From DASRDR01 sp963812945 [NCBI: uncultured Candidatus Rokubacteria bacterium] (GTDB lineage Bacteria > Methylomirabilota > Methylomirabilia > Rokubacteriales): a stretch of DNA of 64,000 nucleotides. This document shows positions 59,467-64,000 of the stretch, piece after piece. The stretch covers positions 930,001 through 994,000 of the forward strand of contig CAWEXD010000008.1 in NCBI GenBank assembly GCA_963812945.1. Direction: 5' to 3'. The first letter of the stretch is position 1, and the number at the start of each line of letters is the position of its first letter. The translations under genes and the position numbers were made by a program. Below the pieces are notes generated by a model. It saw nothing but the letters and a program-made list of their open reading frames with translations. It was not told the origin of the DNA and searched no databases.

Positions 59467-61053
59467 CTACGCCTTGTCGAGCCAGACCTGCTCGAAGCCG
59501 TAGAGCAGGGTCGTCGGATGCTGCTTCCAGTTCTTCACGGTGCCCTGCGTGAAGTCGATGTGGTCGGCCGAGAAGAGCCAGAGGTGCGGTACGTTCTCGA
59601 GGATCATGATCTGGGCCCGGTCGTAGATGTCCTTTCGCTTCTTCACGTCGAATGTCCGGCGACCTTCCTCGAGGAGCGTGTCGAGCTCCGGCACGCTCCA
59701 GCTGTTCCAGTTCTGGCCCTTCGTGGAATGCAGCGCCCGGAAGAACGCGACGTCCGGATCGCCGTAGCCGGGCGTCGTGTTCATGGTCATGTCGAAGTCC
59801 TTGGCGAGCCACCGCTTGATCCAGACCGCGTACTCGACGTTCTCGATCTCGGCGTTGATACCGATGCGCTTGAGGTTCGCGGCGACGACGGGCGCGCCGT
59901 TGACCATGGTCGGGAAGGTGGGGATGACCCCGAGCTTCACGGTGAAGCCGTTGGCCTGGCCGGCGTCGGCCATGAGCTTCTTCGCCTTGTCGACGTCGGG
60001 CTTGTAGTACTTCATCCACTGCTCCTCGGGGAGCAGCCACTGCTTCATCGGCGCGGTGCAGGGGGCCGTGAGGCGGCCGAAGCCGGCGGCGGCCACCTTG
60101 AGGACCGCGGCGCGGTCGACGGCGTAGCTGATCGCCTGGCGCACGCGGACGTCCTTGAGCGGGCCCCGGCTCGCGTTGATGTTGAGGAAGTCGAAGCCGA
60201 GGCGCGAGGAGCGGTAGCCCGTGAGCGCCTTCTCCTCCTTCAGGAGGGTCCAGTTCTTGTTGTCCTCGATGAAGGCGTGGTGGATCTGGCCGGTCCGGAG
60301 CGCGGCGACCGAGTTCGCCTCGTCCGGGATCGTGCGTATGACCACCTCGTCGACGTGGGGCAGGCCCTTCTTGAAGTAGTTCGGGTTCTTCTTGAACACC
60401 ATCTGCTGCTCGACCTTCCAGTCGGCCAGCATGAACGGGCCGGTCCCCATCGTCGTCTTGTTCAGGTCGCCGCCGCCCTTGGCGACGCCCGCCTCGCTGA
60501 TGATGAAGGCGTAGAACCCGGCGAGGGCGGGGATGAGGGACGCGAACGGCTCCTTCGTGTGGAACTTGACCTCGTGCTTTCCGGACGGCTCGACCTTGTC
60601 GACGGCGATGAAGTCGGCCTTCCCCGCCGCGGACTTCTCGAGCAGCCGGTCGAACGTGAACTTCACGTCGGCGGAGGTGAGCTCCTGGCCGTCATGCCAC
60701 TTGACGCCCTGTCGGAGCTTGAACGTCCAGGTGAGCCCGTTGGCGCTCACCGCCCAGGACTCGGCCAGCTCCGGCTGCGGCGTCATGGCCTCGTCGAAGC
60801 GGACGAGCTGGTTGTACGTGAGCGGGGAGCGCCGGCTCCGAGAGAACGCGGGGACCAGCTGGGGATCGAGCCCGGTCGCCTCGTTGTTCTGGGCCGAGAT
60901 GATGGTCCCGCCGTCCTTCGGGGCCTGGGCGGACGCGGACCGGCCGAGGGCCAGCGTGCCCAGGACGGCGCCGCCGGCCTTCAGGACGTCGCGGCGGCTG
61001 GGCGCGCCAGCGCGGGTGGCGTCGTGGTCGAGCTGTCGGTCACGCATGCTCAT
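59467..61053 (-). CDS. Family 5 extracellular solute-binding protein
   Basis: The 528-residue product has a Tat-like leader ([20 protein letters not shown], cleaved near ASAQAP), the family opening [19 protein letters not shown], and [20 protein letters not shown]. It closes with [18 protein letters not shown], typical of DppA/OppA proteins. It binds a peptide or other ligand of unknown nature. ATG at 61053 has CAGGAGGATCCC upstream. It lies between the two permease genes, with no ATPase in the operon. Confidence 0.9.
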   Translation of the reverse strand: MSMRDRQLDHDATRAGAPSRRDVLKAGGAVLGTLALGRSASAQAPKDGGTIISAQNNEATGLDPQLVPAFSRSRRSPLTYNQLVRFDEAMTPQPELAESWAVSANGLTWTFKLRQGVKWHDGQELTSADVKFTFDRLLEKSAAGKADFIAVDKVEPSGKHEVKFHTKEPFASLIPALAGFYAFIISEAGVAKGGGDLNKTTMGTGPFMLADWKVEQQMVFKKNPNYFKKGLPHVDEVVIRTIPDEANSVAALRTGQIHHAFIEDNKNWTLLKEEKALTGYRSSRLGFDFLNINASRGPLKDVRVRQAISYAVDRAAVLKVAAAGFGRLTAPCTAPMKQWLLPEEQWMKYYKPDVDKAKKLMADAGQANGFTVKLGVIPTFPTMVNGAPVVAANLKRIGINAEIENVEYAVWIKRWLAKDFDMTMNTTPGYGDPDVAFFRALHSTKGQNWNSWSVPELDTLLEEGRRTFDVKKRKDIYDRAQIMILENVPHLWLFSADHIDFTQGTVKNWKQHPTTLLYGFEQVWLDKA

Positions 61054-61079
61054 GGGATCCTCCTGAACGCGAGGGTTGG

Positions 61080-61967
61080 TCACTGGGAACGCGGGTCGAG
61101 GACGTCGCGGAGGCCGTCGCCGAGCAGGTTGAAGGCGAGCACCGCCGCCACGATGGCGAGGCCGGGGAAGACCGAGATCCAGGGGGCCGTCTCGAGGTAG
61201 GTGCGGCCCTCGTTGAGCATGTTGCCCCAGGACGGCGTCGGGGGCTGGGCCGAGAGCCCGAGGTAACTCAGCGAGGCCTCGATCAGGATTGCCTGCGAGA
61301 ACGCCACCGTGCCCTGGACGACGAAGGGCGAGAGCACGTTCGGCAGCACGTGGCGGAGCGCGACCTTCGCGCGGCCGGCCCCGAGCGCGCGCACCGCCTC
61401 GACGTACTCCTTCTCCCGCTCCGCGAGAACGGGGCCTCGCATCACACGGGCGAAGATCGGCGTGTAGACGATGGCGATGGCGATCACCGCGCTGTTGACG
61501 CCGGGCCCTCGCATCGCGGCGATGCCGACCGAGAGCAAGAGGCCGGGGACGCTGAAGAACACGTCCATCACGCGGCTGACCAGGTTGTCCCAGCGCCCGC
61601 CCAGGTAGCCGGCGGTGAGCCCGAGCGCGCCGCCGATCAGCATGGCCGAGCCGATGGAAACCGAGGCGACGTAGAGGGAGATGCGCGACCCGTGGATCAC
61701 CCGGCTCAGCACGTCGCGACCCAGGCGGTCGGTGCCGAGCCACGCCTGGCGGCCCGGCGGTGTCTCCAGGAGGTCGAAGTTCTGCTCGTCGGGCTCCACG
61801 GGCGCGATGAGGCCGGCGAGGACGGCGACCAGGACGATCAGGACGGCGACGACCAGACCGCCGAGGACGACCGAGCTCCGGAGGGCACGCCGGATCCGCC
61901 GGCCGAGGCGCGGCGCTTCACGCCGCGTACCGGGAGCCACGAGCACCGCTTCGCGTGTGAGCTCCAA
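61080..61967 (-). CDS. Peptide-type ABC transporter permease (DppC-like)
   Basis: The 295-residue permease has the DppC blocks [39 protein letters not shown], the coupling loop [20 protein letters not shown], and the tail [20 protein letters not shown] at 61967 gives the full open frame, but the promoter lies so close upstream that the transcript would have almost no leader; GTG at 61946 or 61940 is a possible true start. It heads the operon. Confidence 0.88.
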   Translation of the reverse strand: MELTREAVLVAPGTRREAPRLGRRIRRALRSSVVLGGLVVAVLIVLVAVLAGLIAPVEPDEQNFDLLETPPGRQAWLGTDRLGRDVLSRVIHGSRISLYVASVSIGSAMLIGGALGLTAGYLGGRWDNLVSRVMDVFFSVPGLLLSVGIAAMRGPGVNSAVIAIAIVYTPIFARVMRGPVLAEREKEYVEAVRALGAGRAKVALRHVLPNVLSPFVVQGTVAFSQAILIEASLSYLGLSAQPPTPSWGNMLNEGRTYLETAPWISVFPGLAIVAAVLAFNLLGDGLRDVLDPRSQ

Positions 61968-61974
61968 CGTCGCG

Positions 61975-62004
61975 ATGCTAGGCGGGCCCGTCGGGGGCTG
62001 TCAA
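61975..62004 (-). promoter_or_regulatory. Promoter of the second peptide-type ABC operon
   Basis: On the minus strand TTGACA (62004-61999), 18 bases, TAGCAT (61980-61975). The -35 is perfect and the -10 matches four of six. Expected transcription start is at or next to the TTG at 61967. Confidence 0.6.
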
Positions 62005-62080
62005 GCCCGGCGCGACGCACCGAGGCCCGCGCCGGGCTCGCGGAGTGGCCGGCGCGGTGTGGCTCGCGTACCATGGCAAC

Positions 62081-63034
62081 GTGCTTGCGCGACCGCCGTT
62101 GCCGCCTGGGGCCGCTGAGCACGCTTCCCGCTCCCTGACCGATCCGCCGGGCCGCCCTCCGATCGCGCTCACGTGGGCGGACGGCTGGGCATTGCTCGCC
62201 GTCTTCGTCTGGGGGGTGAGCTTTCCCGTCCTGAAGGGCATCATGACCGTGCTGCATCCGCTCGCGCTGATGCTCCTCCAGGGCCTGATCTCGCTGGCCG
62301 TGCTCGCGGTGGCGCTCCGGTGCACGGGCGGATGGCGCGCGCCGGCCCGAGAGGACCTGCCGAGGCTCCTGGCCACGGGGCTCATCGGCTACACGCTGAA
62401 CCAGATCCTGTACTCGTGGGGGCTCCATCTCACGACGGCGTCCCATTCGGGGCTCATCTTCACGGTGACGCCGCTCTTCGTGTTCGGCGCGAGCCAGGCG
62501 CTCGGCCACGTGCGCCTGGGCCGCCGCGATGCGCTGGGACTGGCCCTGGGCGTGGGTGGAGCCATGCTGATCATCGGCTGGCCGGCCAGTGGCGCGGCGG
62601 GCGAGGCGACCGTGCTCGGCGACCTGCTCACCCTCGGGGCTGCCATCACCTGGGGCGTGTGGACGATCCTCTCCGGCCCCATCCTCCAGCGACGCGGCGC
62701 GCTCGCCGGCACGTTCTGGATCATGCTGACGGGGACGCTCGGGCTCGTGCCCTTCGCCCTCCCGGGCCTCGTGGCCCAGGACTGGGCGCTGCCGTGGTGG
62801 ACGTACGCCGGCATCCTCTACGCCGGCGTGGTCAGCGGGGCGCTCGGGGGCCTCCTCTGGTTCGCGGCCGTGCGGCGCCTCGGCGCCGCGCGCACGGCGA
62901 TCTATGCCAACATGGAGGCGTTCTTCGCCGTGCTGGCGGCCTCGCTCCTGCTCGGAGAGCGGGTCGCAGTGATCTCCCTGGTGGGCGGGGTGGTCGTGGT
63001 GGCGGGCGTGCTGCTCACGCGCCGGGGGGCCTAG
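62081..63034 (+). CDS. EamA/DMT family transporter
   Basis: The 317-residue product has ten membrane spans in two EamA repeats: WALLAVFVWGVSFPVLKGIM in the first, GLHLTTASHSGLIFTVTPLF in its end, GDLLTLGAAITWGVWTILSG in the second and ARTAIYANMEAFFAVLAASL near the last. The family exports amino acids, nucleotide bases or other metabolites. GTG at 62081 is used; GTG at 62045 adds 12 residues. It diverges from the ABC operon across a 113-base gap that holds the operon promoter. Confidence 0.87.
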   Translation: MLARPPLPPGAAEHASRSLTDPPGRPPIALTWADGWALLAVFVWGVSFPVLKGIMTVLHPLALMLLQGLISLAVLAVALRCTGGWRAPAREDLPRLLATGLIGYTLNQILYSWGLHLTTASHSGLIFTVTPLFVFGASQALGHVRLGRRDALGLALGVGGAMLIIGWPASGAAGEATVLGDLLTLGAAITWGVWTILSGPILQRRGALAGTFWIMLTGTLGLVPFALPGLVAQDWALPWWTYAGILYAGVVSGALGGLLWFAAVRRLGAARTAIYANMEAFFAVLAASLLLGERVAVISLVGGVVVVAGVLLTRRGA

Positions 63035-63106
63035 CGGACCGAGCGCCTGCCGCGTCGGCGCGGCACGATGTCCGGGATCAAGAGCGGCCAGCTGGTGGGG
63101 GGAGCG

Positions 63107-64000
63107 ATGGCGTCCATCATGACGGTGACCGGGCCGGTGGCGGCCCGGGACCTCGGCTTCACGCTCATGCACGAGCACATCTTCCTGGATCTCACGCGAG
63201 ACGTTCTCGGCCGGAACAGCCTGCTGAACGACCCCGAGCTCGCGTACCGCGAGCTGGCCCTGTACAAGAAGGCCGGCGGCGTGACGCTGGTGGACCAGAC
63301 GACGGGTGGCCTCCGGGGCCACGACCACGACATCACGCCCACGAAGCACGCGCTCGCGATCCGGGAGATGGCGCAGCGGGTGGGTCTCCAGATCGTCCTC
63401 GGGGCGGGCTGGTACCGCGAGCCGTACTACGAGCGGCGGCTGTGGCGGGCCAAGACGGACCAGATCGCGGAGGAGCTCGAGCGCGACGTCACCCGCGGGA
63501 TCGACGGCACCGACGTCCGGGCGGGTTTGCTCGGCGAGATCGGCTCCCACTTCACGTGGATCTCTCCCGTCGAGGAGCGGGTGTTCCGCGCCGTCGCCCG
63601 CGCGCACCGGCGCACCGGCGTGTCGATCGCCACGCACGCGCTCAACTCGCCCGTCGGGCTCGATCAGCTCGACATCCTGCAGGAGGAGGGCGTGGATCCG
63701 CGGCGGGTCATCGTCGGCCACGCCCACTCGTACCCGGTCCACGAGTACCACGTGGCGCTGGCGCGGCGGGGCGCCTACCTGTCGTTCGACCGGATGGGGT
63801 ACCCGCAGCCCTACGAGCACGAGCGGATGCTCCAGGGCATCAAGGAGCTGGTGGAGGCGGGGCTGGTCGGGCACCTCGTGCTGTCGCAGGACGTGTGCTG
63901 GCGGACGGACTACGTCGCGTACGGGGGCCGCGGCTACGCGTTCGTGGCCGGCGGGCTCCGCGAGGAGCTGCGGAGCCTCGGCATCGGCGACGAGCTCTAC
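63107..64000 (+). CDS. Phosphotriesterase family amidohydrolase (3' end cut by window edge)
   Basis: The open frame runs off the right edge; 298 codons are seen from ATG 63107, which has GGGGGGA upstream (ATG 63068 is an alternative). Metal ligands fit the family: HEHIF after GFTLM (HxH), a bridging Glu in AGLLGEIGSH, His in SIATHALNSP, His in VIVGHAHSYP, and Asp in LSQDVCWRTD. PTE has a carboxylated Lys where this has Glu, as in the E. coli homologue PHP. It probably acts as a lactonase or esterase rather than a paraoxonase; this is inference. Confidence 0.85.
   Translation, partial: MASIMTVTGPVAARDLGFTLMHEHIFLDLTRDVLGRNSLLNDPELAYRELALYKKAGGVTLVDQTTGGLRGHDHDITPTKHALAIREMAQRVGLQIVLGAGWYREPYYERRLWRAKTDQIAEELERDVTRGIDGTDVRAGLLGEIGSHFTWISPVEERVFRAVARAHRRTGVSIATHALNSPVGLDQLDILQEEGVDPRRVIVGHAHSYPVHEYHVALARRGAYLSFDRMGYPQPYEHERMLQGIKELVEAGLVGHLVLSQDVCWRTDYVAYGGRGYAFVAGGLREELRSLGIGDELY

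Noticed and set aside
58132-61200. 1,022-codon plus-strand open frame opposite the second peptide-type ABC operon
   Set aside because: Composition of Glu/Arg/His/Asp without any motif; the minus strand encodes permease and binding protein with full family signatures.
1-64000. CRISPR arrays, tRNA or rRNA genes
   Set aside because: No regularly spaced repeats and no cloverleaf or rRNA-like sequence was seen on reading through the intergenic regions; a covariance scan was not possible.

Overview
The window is a 64 kb stretch of a high-GC bacterial chromosome. It is dominated by solute-binding proteins and ABC importers, amidohydrolase, amidase and aldolase-type catabolic enzymes, zinc alcohol dehydrogenases and small SAM methyltransferases. 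Several features recall Candidatus Rokubacteria (Methylomirabilota) or a similar soil lineage: repeated stand-alone ABC_sub_bind (PF04392) proteins, a TAXI-type binding protein, CocE-type hydrolase and paired HpcH/HpaI aldolases. That placement is inference from gene content; no rRNA, tRNA or marker gene is present to prove it. No phage, CRISPR array or integrase gene was seen.

Layout. 1-1095: minus-strand penicillin-acylase-like gene (cut by the window edge) and a solute-binding protein. 1274-6135: complete branched-chain amino-acid importer operon livK-H-M-G-F. 6.3-19.1 kb: an accessory region built from ABC_sub_bind genes (four intact, one frameshifted, one 3' relic). It is interrupted by an IS91-family transposase relic between ~103-bp direct repeats, a methyltransferase, a DadA-like oxidase and a molybdopterin oxidoreductase. 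Between 15.2 and 17.2 kb it carries integron-type attC sites (one good, one degenerate, one half-site), so part of this region looks like an integrase-less gene-cassette cluster.

19.1-25.2 kb: a catabolic block (ketopantoate-reductase-like, HpcH/HpaI aldolase, FAH hydrolase) followed by a nitrate/taurine-type ABC importer with two permeases. 25.3-28.2 kb: acetyltransferase, methyltransferase, exported metallo-beta-lactamase-fold protein, DinB protein. 28.2-37.7 kb: two paralogous ~900-residue membrane GT-C-like proteins, each carrying two discoidin (F5/8 type C) domains, flanking a peptide-type ABC operon that lacks ATPases. 37.7-44.4 kb: MetE-like protein, SelA-fold PLP enzyme, amidase, nuclease/phosphatase-fold protein, asparagine synthetase and a divergent 46-codon peptide gene with a clear promoter.

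44.5-58.4 kb: almost entirely minus-strand genes: TAXI binding protein, enolase-superfamily enzyme, PhyH dioxygenase, quinone reductase, cupin, outer-membrane-like protein, acetyltransferase, CocE hydrolase, lipoprotein, two alcohol dehydrogenases, methyltransferase, aldolase and NudC. 58.4-62.0 kb: a second peptide-type ABC operon without ATPases, headed by a TTGACA/TAGCAT promoter. 62.1-64.0 kb: DMT-family exporter and a phosphotriesterase-family gene cut by the window end.

Taken together the window reads as a scavenging and catabolic region: many importers bring in amino acids, peptides and organic acids, which the aldolases, FAH hydrolase, dehydrogenases and amidases would process.
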